64,000 nt of DNA from Maylandia zebra (taxonomy: Eukaryota > Chordata > Actinopteri > Cichliformes > Cichlidae): NCBI RefSeq assembly GCF_041146795.1, contig NC_135181.1, forward strand, positions 255,501 through 319,500, written 5' to 3'. The position numbers were made by a program, and so were the translations under genes. Below the pieces are notes generated by a model, which worked only from the letters and a program-made list of their open reading frames with translations, was not told the origin of the DNA and did not search any database. How positions within the stretch are numbered: the stretch's first letter is position 1; every line of letters begins with the position of its first letter. Below, in pieces: positions 1-10,767 of this stretch.

Positions 1-2
1 GA

Positions 3-2572
3 AGGAGGCTAGAGGGCAAGATCAAAGTAGCACGGAGGGAGGTTAGCCAACTAACGGAGTTGCAGAAAGGTGCGACAAAGAAGGTGCATAAGAAATACAG
101 CAAGCTGTCCATACCTGAGGCCTTGGAAACTGCCAAGCAAAGACTCACAGCCTTGGCCAGCCGCTTGAGGAGGTACACCAGAGAGATAGAAGGCAGGAGA
201 ATAAACCAGCTGTTCTCCACAGAACCAGCAAAGGTGTACTCTCAGTGGCAAGGGAACAATAATAATAATAAGAGAACAGCACCACCAAGGCTGGAGACGG
301 AGCAATACTGGAAGAGCATATGGGAGAAGGACGCAACCCATAACGGCAATGCTCAGTGGCTAGTGGATCTGAGGGCTGACCACAGCGACCTCCCTGAACA
401 GGGTCCAGTAACCATCACAGTGGCAGATATCCAAGAAAGGGTCTCTAGTATGAAGAGTTGGACAGCACCAGGGCCCGACATGGTTCACGCCTACTGGCTG
501 AAGAAGCTGACTGCACTCCACGAGCGTCTGGCAGCACAAATGAACCAGCTGCTAGTTAACGAGAGACACCCGGAATGGCTAACCGAAGGTCGGACGGTCC
601 TGATCCCCAAGGACCCCAAGAAGGGACCGGTCCCCTCCAACTACCAATAACCTGCCTCAGTACTACATGGAAGCTCCTGTCAGGCATCATATCAGCTAAG
701 ATGAACAGGCACATGGATCAATACATGAGCGGGACACAGAAAGGAATTGGCAAGAATACCAGAGGCGCAAAACACCAGCTACTGGAAGACAGAACAGTCA
801 GCCGAGACTGCAAGACCAGACTGACCAACCTGTGCACTGCCTGGATTGATTACAAGAAGGCCTATGACTCAATGCCCCACAACTGGATACTGGAATGCCT
901 AGAATTGTACAAGATCAATGGGACCCTAAGAGCCTTCATCAGGAACTCAATGGGGATGTGGCGTACAACACTAGAGGCCAACTCCAAGCCCATAGCACAA
1001 GTCACCATCAAGTGCGGGATCTACCAAGGAGATGCTCTGTCCCCACTGCTGTTCTGCATAGGCCTGAACCCCCTCAGTGAGATCATTAACAAGACTGGCT
1101 ACGGATACCGACTACGGAACGGAGCAGTTGTCAGCCACCTCCTGTACATGGATGACATCAAGCTGTATGCCAAGAGTGAACGAGACATCGATTCACTGAT
1201 CCACACTACCAGGCTATACAGCAATGACATTGGAATGTCGTTCGGACTGGAGAAGTATAGTCGGATGGTAACAAAGAGAGGGAAGGTAGTCAGAACTGAG
1301 GGGATTGAACTACCAGAAGGCAACATTGCAGACATAGAGGACAGTTACAAGTACCTGGGGATCCCGCAGGCGAATGGGAACAATGAAGAGGCCGCTAGAA
1401 AAGCTGCAACCACCAAGTACCTGCAGAGGGTCAGGCAAGTCCTGAGGAGTCAGCTGAATGGTAAGAACAAGATCCGGGCCATCAACACGTACGCCCTGCC
1501 CGTGATCAGGTACCCTGCTGGGGTAATAGGCTGGCCAAAGGAGGAGATAGAAGCCACTGACATAAAGACAAGAAAGCTCCTTACCATGCATGGAGGGTTT
1601 CACCCCAAATCCAGCACCCTGAGGCTGTACGCTAAGCGGAAGGAAGGGGGCCGGGGACTGGTGAGTGTCAGCACCACAGTCCAGGATGAGACAACGAACA
1701 TCCAAGAATACATTAGGAAGATGGCCCCAACTGACCGAGTGCTCAGTGAATACCTCAGGCAGCAGAAACCCAAGAAAGAGGAGGGAGACGAGGAACCATC
1801 ATGGAAGGACAGGCCCCTGCACGGTATGTACCACCGGCAGATAGAGGAGGTGGCTGATATCCAGAAATCCTACCAGTGGCTGGACAAAGCTGGACTGAAA
1901 GACAGCACAGAGGCACTAATCATGGCAGCACAAGAACAAGCTCTGAGCACAAGATCCATAGAGGCTGGGGTCTATCACACCAGGCAAGACCCCAGGTGCA
2001 GGCTGTGTAAAGATGCCCCAGAGACAATCCAGCACATAACAGCAGGGTGCAAGATGCTAGCAGGCAAGGCATACATGGAACGCCATAACCAAGTGGCCGG
2101 CATAGTGTACAGGAACATCTGTGCCGAGTATAACCTGGAAGTCCCGAGGTCAAAATGGGAGATGCCCCCAAGGGTGGTGGAGAATGACCGAGCTAAGATC
2201 CTGTGGGACTTCCAGATACAGACGGACAAAATGGTGGTGGCTAACCAACCGGACATAGTGGTGGTAGACAAACAGAAGAAGATGGCCGTAGTGATCGATG
2301 TAGCGGTTCCGAATGACAGCAATATCAGGAAGAAGGAACACGAGAAGCTGGAGAAATACCAAGGGCTCAGAGAAGAGCTCGAGAGGATGTGGAGGGTGAA
2401 GGTAACGGTGGTCCCCGTGGTAATCGGAGCACTAGGTGCGGTGACTCCCAAGCTAGGCGAGTGGCTCCAGCAGATCCCAGGAACAACATCGGAGATCTCT
2501 GTCCAGAAGAGCGCAGTCCTGGGAACAGCTAAGATACTGCGCAGGACCCTCAAGCTCCCAGGCCTCTGGTAG
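3..2572 (+). pseudogene. Reverse transcriptase / REL-endonuclease polyprotein, one frameshift
   Basis: Two overlapping frames make one protein. The first (3-649) carries the region before the fingers, including a 'TAPGPDMVHAYW' stretch. It stops at a TAA at 647-649, exactly where the SNY-PITCLS motif should continue; that motif resumes in the frame of 575-2572. In the second frame (665 residues) the RT landmarks are the acidic WIDYKKAYD motif near residue 90, GIYQGDALSP near 148 and the catalytic YMDD near 191. C475, C478, H487 and C492 form the finger. P559-D560 and D575 fit a PD-(D/E)xK endonuclease core. Apart from the single frameshift near 646 the copy is well preserved, so it is a young but probably dead insertion. 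Confidence 0.8.
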
Positions 2573-2621
2573 AGGACCCGAGCTTGAAGGATAAACCGCC
2601 CGCAGGGGCGTGCTGGGTGTT

Positions 2622-2626
<5 letters not shown>

Positions 2627-2702
<76 letters not shown>
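2627..2702. repeat. (TA)n microsatellite, LINE tail
   Basis: About 38 uninterrupted TA units followed by a short CA run. It directly follows the 3' non-coding end of the Rex6-like element and is best read as its expanded 3' tail. Confidence 0.9.
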
Positions 2703-2711
<9 letters not shown>

Positions 2712-2712
<1 letters not shown>

Positions 2713-3081
2713 TATAGACGGGAAAAGTGCCAAACAAAATGAAAATAGCTAAAGTTGTGCCGCTGTATAAAACCGGGGATAGACGCCACTTCACAAATTA
2801 CAGGCCTGTTTCTTTACTACCACAATTCTCCAAAATCCTAGAAAACCTGTTTAATAAACGATTAGACAAATTCTTAGATAAATATAAATTACTCTCTGAC
2901 AGTCAATATGGATTCAGATCAAAAAGATCAACATCTCTGGCATTAATCGAATCAATTGAGGAGATTACGAATGCTATAGATCAGAAACAGTATGCAGCTG
3001 GAGTATTTCTGGATCTCAAGAAAGCATTCGACACAATCAATCATGACATATTAATTAATAAACTGGAACGGTATGGGATTA
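2712..3081 (+). mobile_element. LINE (jockey/L2 group) RT gene, 5' segment of an interrupted copy
   Basis: The open frame encodes the start of a reverse transcriptase: [25 protein letters not shown], the QYGFR motif and the catalytic acidic motif FLDLKKAFDTINHDIL. The frame ends artificially in transposon sequence after ...ERYGI. Its missing continuation (R-G-V-V-L-Q-W-V...) is found in frame at 10769. The two halves were split by the CACTC-ended transposon at 3082-10767. The 5' end abuts the TA tail of the Rex6-like element, so it is either 5' truncated or interrupted there. Confidence 0.85.
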
Positions 3082-3103
3082 CACTCAAAAAAATAAAACA
3101 TTA

Positions 3104-3570
3104 GATTTACTTAAAAAAGTTATGTCAAGTGGTTCCACACAACTGCTTTAAGTAACTTTTAAGAAATGTTGTTACTTAGTTTGAACTCAATACTGTTAAG
3201 TTAGATTTACGTAAGTGTATTGGCTAAATGTAACTTAATTGCAATGCTTAGCTGATACTTATCTTTGTTGCTTTAAGCCTACATAACTTGTTTAGGCAAT
3301 ATCTTTGTAATACTGTTACTTAGCTGGTACATAACTTTTCTGCTTTAGAAGGACATAACCTGGTTAGGTAGTATCTTTGTAAAACTGTTATGTAGCTGCT
3401 ACATAACTTTATTACTTTTGAATTATATAAAATTGTTAAGTAATTTCTATTTAATACAATTACAAATAAATCATTTACACTGGTTACTTCCATACAAAAT
3501 AGCAAAGTTTCTTAAAAGTTACTTAAAGCAGTTATGTGGAACCACTTGACATAACATTTTTAAGTAAATC
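3104..3570. mobile_element. MITE nested in the CACTC transposon, 63-bp inverted repeats
   Basis: The left end (GATTTACTTAAA... from 3104) matches the reverse complement of the right end (to 3570) over about 63 bases with only a few mismatches. TTA borders both ends (3101-3103 and 3571-3573), giving a 3-bp target duplication. The interior is AT-rich and contains a degenerate internal repeat around 'ATCTTTGTAA..CTGTTA' (near 3300 and 3372). There is no coding capacity. A TTA duplication would fit a PIF/Harbinger-type MITE, but the termini alone do not prove that. Confidence 0.8.
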
Positions 3571-4374
3571 TTAGGGAGATCTTTTAGGAAGAAATGAAGA
3601 CAGCACCCAAATTATCAAACACAATCCTGCCTTTAATAAGCACATTCAGTGCATATAAAATACTTTTTTCCAAGCACAACAGCTTAACACAAAGTGCAAT
3701 CAATGCAACAAATTCCAAGTGAATATTTTGTGCAGAAAATGTAGATCAGTATAAAGTGCTAACCAACTTGTCGTCAAACTAAAATGATTAAAAAAAATGA
3801 TCCAACAAAGTCCTGTCTTTACTAAGCACATTCAGTGCATATTAAATACTTGTTGACAGACCGAAAAGACTGTAGAGCCATAATGTATTCCCAAGTCTAA
3901 ATCTACTCCTCCAAATCCTTCAAGTTACTTATTACTTTTCATTTAAAGTCGACATGATTATTGAGCTCACCAGGAATAATTCGTACCATTAAAGAGTCAT
4001 TTGCAACCAAAATGCTTATAGTTCCCATTCACTCCATTTTTTAAATGCTAGGCAAAAGCAAATAGACTGCTGCCGGATCAGGAGAATTATTGCACTGGTT
4101 ACAAAATTATTTTTTCTCACTTATCTTACTCTGGGTAATATGGTAATAGACCAATTTTCACTTTGGGGTGGAATATCCCTTTAAGCTGCAAAACAGTAGA
4201 CAGCTCAGAGCGAGATGAGAGGTGTTGGTCCATCATCTAGATTACACGGCAGAACAACAAAGCAGAAAGACAGTACACTCAGCCCACATTACACCCCAAC
4301 TGTAATGGCAAGGGTCACTCCCGCATAAGCTTGTGCTTTTATATCTCCAATAATGTTCTAATTTTAACTTTTTG

Positions 4375-6873
4375 TTATAATCTAATGAATGTGTGTGAGG
4401 AAAAATTACCGTCAGTTAAATTTTTATTACTGGAAATTGTTTCTATTTGATTACTTGCCTGATATTCTTTGATCAAGCTGTTCGGATCTTCATTGAGGTA
4501 GACTGCAAGTCCTTTCAGCGTACACACTCTTCTCATTGCAACTGTGTCGTTCTGTAAAACATAAAAGCAAATTTTACTTAGCTAAACTTTAAAGACATTT
4601 TCAGTTAACTTCAGCAAAATAAATGTATATAATGCTTTGAGAAAAAAAAGTCCATGACACACTACAGAAGAACAACAAAATTTAAAATAAAAAAAATTAA
4701 GGAAAGAAGGAACATTATCATTTGAAAAAATGTGACGAGCAAAAAAAGGTAACCACAGGATCCCAAAAAAAACAGAAACCCGACCAAAAACAGCACCATG
4801 AAGAATCCAGTGAGGAAGAGGATGAACAAGAGGTCACACCAAAGCCAGCCTGAACAGAGGATTTTTTTTTTAAAGTAAACCACTGAGTCCACTGATCTAA
4901 GGCTTAGGAGGAGAGTTCCAGAGTTTGGGGGCCACAGCAGCAATGATCTGTCACTTTTGGTCTTTAGACTGTTGTGCACTACCAGGCTTTGATCACTGGA
5001 CCTCAGGGACCTGCTGGGGGTGTTGGGACTGAGAAGATCTCCATTGTATGATGGTGCTTGTCCATGTAAGGCCCTAAGGACCAGAACCAGGATCTTGAAA
5101 TGAACCTTGAAGTTGACCAGCAGCCAGTGACGCTGGAAGAGAAGCGGGGTGACGTGGGTGTGTTTGGAGGACTTGAACAGGAGGTTTTGCAAGGACAAAT
5201 GAAAAAACAGTTGTAGTACTAAGCTCAGAGACCTCCCTTTATCCCGTCTTGGTTTGAAAGGTGCCTGATGGCAGTTTATTCTAGCTTCAGCTTTTCTACT
5301 GTAAATGCCAAAATTCTCCCCAGGGAGCCGCGGCAAATCCCGTTTTGGAAACGCTACTGTCCTGTAAAAACAGCTTTTAATTCTGGCAATTTTTTTTTAT
5401 AAAGTATCCAAATCAACTTAAAACTTTATTACTGTGACAACACTATCATGAAAAGGACAAAGAATAAACAATCCCATAATACCAACATTAAACTTTACCT
5501 TACAATAGAAGGAGACAACAAAATCATATGTATTAAAAGAGGGAATGAAGCATTGAAAAAAATTAATTCCAAACCTCATCAATTGCAGCCATGATTTCTG
5601 TGATCTTGCGTCCAGATGTTCCTCCCTTGTTTCTGAAGACTTTGGTCAGTTTGGTTGTGTTGTTGTCCAGCTGTGCCATAAATGTGGATGTTAGCGGGAT
5701 CGTAGTGATGCGCTGGAATTCAGCATTTATCTGTAAAATAAACAAATGTTTAGCGTGATGGGTTTAAAATATTGCATGTGGAGTGCATTTGCAGATCAAC
5801 TGATTCAGTTACCTCACGTGGAGAAAAAAGAGCTGGCCATCGGCTTTTAAAGTCAGCTACGAAGGGCGTGTCCTGAAGAATTTCTTGCCTCCGGTGAGGA
5901 AAGGTTTGGGCCATTTTTGCTTTGATGGTTTCATTGTTGTTCTTCTTCTTGAACTCTGAAAGCAGCACCAACCTTTCTTCTTCCTGACTCTCTCGGGTTT
6001 CTCCAGCTGGATAATCAGGGCAGAAATTCACCTCTGCTCTCCTGGGTTTCTTGACTTGGTTGGGATGCACATTACTGTTCCCTCTTCTTTTGAGAGAATT
6101 GATGACCAACTCACTACACCCTAAGTTCTTCAGTTTTCCACGATAGTTTGACATTTTATACTTCAAACTGATCTTCCATGCAGAAAATCCAGTTTCTGAA
6201 CCCTTCTCTTTCAAGCATGGATGCTTTACAACCAAAGCTTGGCAAACATCACTAAGATTGCTGTCTGAAGGGTAAGCTTTGTACTTCATAATTTCTGAAG
6301 ACAAGCTCTCTAAAATGTCAGACTTGAGCTTTGGTTTTAGGGTTAAAAGTGTTCCATTGGCTTGGAATTCCTGGTTGCCTTTTGTCAATTGCAGCTCTAC
6401 ATCGAAGCTAAACTCAGGTATGCGAAAGTCCAGTGGCCAGGCTTCTGATCGCAGCGTGGAGTTTGCTGAGCTCGAGGAGCTTGATGACCTGGATTCTGGC
6501 GATGACAGTATATCTGTGTCATAATCAGGGTTGTGGCCAGAGCAGGGGCTACCCAAGTTAAATGAGGACACACTGCTTTCATTACTACCAGTGGATGTTT
6601 CTGGAACACCTGTTTTAATCACTTTTATTTTGTCCATGTCTTTTAGATCAAATGTGGATGTCATGTTAAGGAACTGATTAAAATCTGTGTCCATGTACTG
6701 CAATCTGAACTGTTCAGAAACTCCGCACTGATTTTCAATCTCCGCTTTGAGCTCGTTAACATTCTTTGGTATCCCCAAAGGAAGGGTTAACTTGAGTGCG
6801 TTGTTCTCCCCCAGGATTATCAGAAGCTTTGTTGGGGCTGTCATTTCTGATGTCCCAATCTCCAACTGTTACT
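4375..6873 (-). CDS. PB1-like / SAMD3-like accessory protein of the transposon, spliced
   Basis: Three phase-0 exons can be traced on the minus strand: 6844-5813 (after an acceptor AG, exon start 6873), 5730-5575, and 4551-4459. Splice sites are CGTGAG|GTAACT, TTTTACAG|ATAAAT, GATGAG|GTTTGG and TTTTACAG|AACGAC. The last exon either ends at a GC-type donor (CAG|GCAAGT) or reads on to a TAA at 4377-4375. The product is about 430-450 residues. An N-terminal ubiquitin-fold/PB1-like region covers about residues 4-77. A serine-rich linker follows, then the conserved block KPKLKSDILESL...YRGKLKNLGC...RRGN and, near the end, RRVCTLKGLAVYLNEDP. Fish databases often label such proteins 'sterile alpha motif domain-containing 3-like'. 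Its role in transposition is unknown. A LINE fragment sits in the last intron. Confidence 0.75.
4670..5236 (-). mobile_element. L2-type LINE 3' fragment inside the transposon intron
   Basis: Minus-strand translation gives the C-terminus of an L2-type ORF: HVTPLLFQRHWL, FKILVLVLRALHGQAPSY, PSRSLRSSDQSL and LPLSLRSVDSV-like blocks, partly degenerate. It lies between exons 2 and 3 of the SAMD3-like gene, so it inserted after the transposon acquired that intron. The edges are approximate. Confidence 0.7.
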
Positions 6874-7012
6874 CTAAAAAATAAGTGCAAGAACATGAGC
6901 AGGTGGTTCCCAAACTTCAGTACATGTTACATTTTTTTAGTGGTATTCAGAATTTTGCAGCACAATTTTTTTTCTAGTATTTTTACAAGGCTTGAAACAT
7001 ATCCGAGTAGAT

Positions 7013-9760
7013 TTAAGTTCTGGTCCAACTATTTTTAAGAACCAAACTTTGAGAAGAACTGCTATACAGCACAAAAATTAAATCGGCAACATGGACATTA
7101 AAATTACCTGAACAGTGTATGTATCTCTTTAATGTAACCATGCGAGAAGCTCCGACTTGGTAGTCACAAAGTGGATAACAATCCACCAGATCCTCATGTG
7201 CAACAAGAGAAATTTCCTTTGGAGATGGGTCAATTTTGAAGGATCCATAGTGTTCAGTGTACCACGAGCTCAGTTTTTTTACTATAAACACCAACGAATC
7301 TGCCAAAATACACATCTGCAGGATTTCAGCAAACTCTGGCAGACCCCCCAGTGATCCATGTACTATTAACATGCCCTTCCTGTAGTAGATGCCTGCAACA
7401 GACACACTCTGGGCAAGGCTAACTACAGCTGTGTCAGGGTACTTTTCAGCAAGACAATGTGCAATTTCACGTTTGAGAAGTTCTACTGGGACTGCCGAGA
7501 CTCGTGAAACCTCAAAAGTGGCTTTGCTACAGCCTGATGAATGCATGTAATGGCCAATCATGAGCTGGTGTTTGGTTGACAAAGACAGGGTTATGTTTTT
7601 GAAGCAGTTTGTGTGTCTAGCAACTTTTTTAAAAAATGTGTGCTTTGCCTCGAATCTGATTGTCCATAATAAGGCAAGTGGACCAAAATGGCGAATTATT
7701 GAGGGATAATGAGCCAGAAAGTGATGTTTTGGCAATGGTCTTCTATCTGGGCATACTTCTTTGTACCTTTGATGGTGGTCTAAAATCTTACTCTCCAGGT
7801 ATGCAACTGAGTCACTGTTATGAACAGGACACACAACAAGCTCAACAATATCCTTCAAATCTAGTAGAAGTTCCCAAGCTGGTTCGTTTTCAGGTATGTG
7901 TTGTCCAATAATAAGTGGCAGAAGTCTTAGTAAACACCAATTTTCATGTGCATTGCCACCAACAGTTTTTTTACTAAGAAAATTGTGAGGCAATTTCTGA
8001 GGGCGATTAGTCTGATCCCCTCCTTTGTAGGGAAATGACTGAACAAGTCTATTTAGATTTTCAAAAGTGATGTACTTCTTGCCTATTAGTATTCGAAGGC
8101 ACTCAGCTATCTCAAAAGGCACAATACCTTCAAAAAGGTCATGTGCAAGATCAGGGGGGAATCCTGTAGTGACCTTGAAGAAAGACAGACTGTCTGCTAA
8201 GACACACGAGCTTTTCACACCACAACAAGCTACCCCTGTCTCACGTGCAGTTGCTATGTGTACACGATGGAGCTCCTCAGTTCTCAGAGAAAAGTCACTA
8301 TTTGTAGCTTTTGATTCAATTTCTGAGCGTGTAGCAGTACAAAACCTGCAAAAGTAATCTCCAGAAAAACTTTCCACAAAACCGGCCAATCCATGAGCTC
8401 CGAGGCTGTCTGCCACTACATATTGGACAGTGCCTTTAAAGTTGACCCCTAAATTGTCAATGAACACTCCCTGCTGCTCTAAAATGACAAGGTCTTGCAA
8501 AAGTGGCTCAAATATTTTTGAATAGCCAAAGGTCCTAAGGTCCTCACTTTTGCACAAGAGAGCCAAATAAATAGAAGAGAGGGATGAATGACTACCTGGT
8601 GGCAAGTTACCTAAAATCCAGTAAACTGAGCAAAGTTTATGCTTTTTCCGTGATGTCCCCAATGGATTGCAAATTTCGAAATCATCAACATAAAGACAAA
8701 CAGAGATTCTTAGTTCACCGCCTGAGAAAAACTCATTATTTTGAAAATGTAGACCATCTTTATATGATGTATACTTTTCCTTATTTACAAAAGGATTCTG
8801 ATTGTGGCTAGTGACAAATTTGTTCAGTATGTTTTCTTGTTTAAATATCTGCTGTAATGATTTTAGAATAGGAATATACTGAAAGGTCCTCTTGCTTTGG
8901 GAGTCGAGAATGTATTCAATTGGATCAATTACTTCAAAATGTTTTCTGTAATACTGTCTGCGTTTGAAGGCAGTGGCAAGTGTGCCGTCCTTTTCTATGG
9001 CTTTTAACAAAGGGTTAAAAGAAACTGCCTTTGTCAGTTCTTCAATAACAGGCTGGTCTAGACAAAGGTTATGATTCTTGAGTATGTCTACAATTACTTG
9101 ATTTGTCAAAGGCACTGATGCACAGCTTATCAGGTAGTGCAATTCTGAAAGCAACTCGTCAATTGCTATGCTGGGAACATGAAAATAGTTTTCCAACTTA
9201 AGTAAAAGAGATGCAAAATTAAGTTCTATTACATTTGCCAAATCTTCAGTCTCACTTGTAGTTGTATCGTGATCAATATTTGCACTTATGTCCTCTTCTA
9301 CAATAGTGTCTGTACTGTCATCAGCTGATGTTTGGCCTACAATAGTGTTAGCAATACCGATTTTAAAGTCTTTTAAGGTATAAGGATTGTGTTTCCTATT
9401 TCGATGAGACTTGAATGTACCATAGATATTTGTTTTGAAAGAACAACCCTCAAACATGCAATGCACAGTCTCGTTACATTTTAGATGGTTGTTAATGTGA
9501 GAAAAATACTCCTGCTCCGAAGCTATGTTGCAGCAGGAACACAAATGGCAGTTAAATGTTGCCAAACTCACAGACTTGTCTAGAGTTCTTTGGGTATGTG
9601 ATCTGCTTAAGTGGCTATGTAGAGCATTCCATGTTTTGAAAACACAGACACAATCAGAATAGGCACATGGATACTGCTGTCTACTATGAACTAACCTGTA
9701 GTGTTTTAATAACAGAGCTCGTGATGACACCACTTTTTTGCACAATTTGCACTGCCACAT
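7013..9760 (-). CDS. Zinc-finger transposase-like protein of the CACTC transposon
   Basis: A 915-residue frame opens at the ATG at 9760. That ATG lies 8 bases inside an exon whose acceptor is CTCCCCCAG (exon start 9768). Four C2H2 fingers occupy about residues 4-130 (for example CKLC...H...H and CMFEGC...H...H). The C-terminal half carries blocks shared by a large group of fish and invertebrate transposon proteins: YVDDFEICNPLG, VVADSLGAHGLAGF, CRFC, and DLAHDLFEGIVPFE. The acidic residues in these blocks are my candidates for the catalytic site; I cannot prove them. A strong donor (TTCAG|GTAATT, exon end 7108) would splice to 6873 and end the protein two codons later. Unspliced, it stops at 7013. 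No frameshift or internal stop is seen, so the gene may be intact. Confidence 0.75.
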   Translation of the reverse strand: MWQCKLCKKVVSSRALLLKHYRLVHSRQQYPCAYSDCVCVFKTWNALHSHLSRSHTQRTLDKSVSLATFNCHLCSCCNIASEQEYFSHINNHLKCNETVHCMFEGCSFKTNIYGTFKSHRNRKHNPYTLKDFKIGIANTIVGQTSADDSTDTIVEEDISANIDHDTTTSETEDLANVIELNFASLLLKLENYFHVPSIAIDELLSELHYLISCASVPLTNQVIVDILKNHNLCLDQPVIEELTKAVSFNPLLKAIEKDGTLATAFKRRQYYRKHFEVIDPIEYILDSQSKRTFQYIPILKSLQQIFKQENILNKFVTSHNQNPFVNKEKYTSYKDGLHFQNNEFFSGGELRISVCLYVDDFEICNPLGTSRKKHKLCSVYWILGNLPPGSHSSLSSIYLALLCKSEDLRTFGYSKIFEPLLQDLVILEQQGVFIDNLGVNFKGTVQYVVADSLGAHGLAGFVESFSGDYFCRFCTATRSEIESKATNSDFSLRTEELHRVHIATARETGVACCGVKSSCVLADSLSFFKVTTGFPPDLAHDLFEGIVPFEIAECLRILIGKKYITFENLNRLVQSFPYKGGDQTNRPQKLPHNFLSKKTVGGNAHENWCLLRLLPLIIGQHIPENEPAWELLLDLKDIVELVVCPVHNSDSVAYLESKILDHHQRYKEVCPDRRPLPKHHFLAHYPSIIRHFGPLALLWTIRFEAKHTFFKKVARHTNCFKNITLSLSTKHQLMIGHYMHSSGCSKATFEVSRVSAVPVELLKREIAHCLAEKYPDTAVVSLAQSVSVAGIYYRKGMLIVHGSLGGLPEFAEILQMCILADSLVFIVKKLSSWYTEHYGSFKIDPSPKEISLVAHEDLVDCYPLCDYQVGASRMVTLKRYIHCSGNFNVHVADLIFVLYSSSSQSLVLKNSWTRT

Positions 9761-10440
9761 CAACGTATCTGGGGGAGAAGCACAAAAGACATTTTCATTA
9801 CACTGTCCCTGAAAAAACTAAATAATTTGCACATTGTTAATGTTTCATATTAATCAGTTTTATTTTTAATATTGTATGCTACAACAATGAATTTATTGAT
9901 CTACATCATCACCACTGCATATTGTGTAAATGTGTGTGTAATCTGACATTAAAAGTCGAGTGAGAAATCCCATGGACATTGTACAACATTAATGCAGTTC
10001 ATCTTACACCAGCTTACTAAATGCTTTCTGCAAGCTACATCAAAACGTAAGCTGAAATATTAGACAGAAAATACACCCTAACCTGTCTGCTAGCGAGGAG
10101 CGCTTCTCCACTGTTGTTGGCTAAAGTGCAACGCAGTCAGGCGTCCGAGTATAAACTTGGCGCGAAAGTGCGTGCCGGACCGAATGCGCTGCCTGTACCG
10201 ACGCGTACCGACGCATACCGACGCTAGCGCTACACGACATTTGGGCTGAAAACAGAGCTTTGCTATTGCAATGGAGTCCCCTCCAAAATCATTTGGAAAC
10301 TCACGTGCAGCAAGTCCACGTTAGCAAACCTTTACCGGGCAAAACCCTGCCTGTACTCTTTTCTTAGTAGCACTTGCGACATTAACTGACGTGTGAACAT
10401 ATATATGTAGACGGGCTTTACAAGAAAAATGACTTCTTAC

Positions 10441-10530
10441 CTGATTTTTGGACAAAAATGCGGCTGAACCAGTCCACATGGCGAAGAAATAGCAAGCTTG
10501 AGAAAGAGGGTGGTGCGCATGCGCATTGGC
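10441..10530 (-). promoter_or_regulatory. Likely promoter and first non-coding exon of the transposon genes
   Basis: On the minus strand a CCAAT motif (10525-10529 as ATTGG) and the palindrome GCGCATGCGC (10515-10524, NRF1-like) lie just upstream of a short segment ending in an excellent splice donor, AATCAG|GTAAGA (exon end 10441). An ATG in this segment runs into a stop 3 codons after the junction with 9768, so it would be an upstream ORF, not the protein start. Another possible donor (GACAG|GTTAGG) lies near 10081, suggesting alternative leaders. Confidence 0.5.
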
Positions 10531-10767
10531 CCTTATTTAGGCGGGCTCTGCACGCAGCAGTATGTGCAGAGGGACAAACCTGTGAATTTACTCAACAATG
10601 TTACGTTGACACAGTTCAATGACTTTGTGTAACAACAAAAAGTAACAACATTTCATTAAATTTGCGCAAACACTTTAAGGATTTTTGCAAAATCGAGTTT
10701 ATTAAGAACAAACAACAAAATCTACTTTAGTAAAAGCAGAGATAGGCTGAGTTCATTTTTTTGAGTG

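Larger units (their letters stand above)
1..2702 (+). mobile_element. Rex6/R4-like non-LTR retrotransposon, cut by window start
   Basis: The body codes for a reverse transcriptase followed by a cysteine/histidine finger and a C-terminal restriction-enzyme-like endonuclease. That order is typical of R2/R4-clade LINEs such as fish Rex6, not of LINEs with an N-terminal APE endonuclease. The reading frame is already open at base 3, so the 5' part lies outside the window. About 50 bases after the stop codon the element ends in T and a long TA run, which I read as its 3' tail. A different LINE (2712 onward) abuts the tail directly, so this copy may have inserted into it. The clade assignment rests on domain order and remembered family traits. 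Confidence 0.75.
3082..10767 (-). mobile_element. CACTC-ended DNA transposon (CMC/EnSpm-like), about 7.7 kb, TA target duplication
   Basis: The element begins CACTCAAAAAAAT at 3082 and ends with the exact inverted 13-mer at 10755-10767. Both ends are bordered by TA (3080-3081 and 10768-10769). Removing the element and one TA restores the LINE reading frame. A second LINE copy near 21.67 kb shows the uninterrupted site. Two genes run leftward: a zinc-finger/transposase-like protein and a PB1/SAMD3-like protein, with GC-rich promoter-like DNA near the right end. CACT termini with this gene pair suggest the CACTA/Mirage/Chapaev group; the 2-bp TA duplication is closest to what is described for Mirage-type members. 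The superfamily is inferred, whereas the borders are seen directly. Confidence 0.85.

Noticed and set aside
1310-2553. Minus-strand frames opposite the Rex6-like ORF
   Set aside because: Shadows of the RT gene; no recognisable content.
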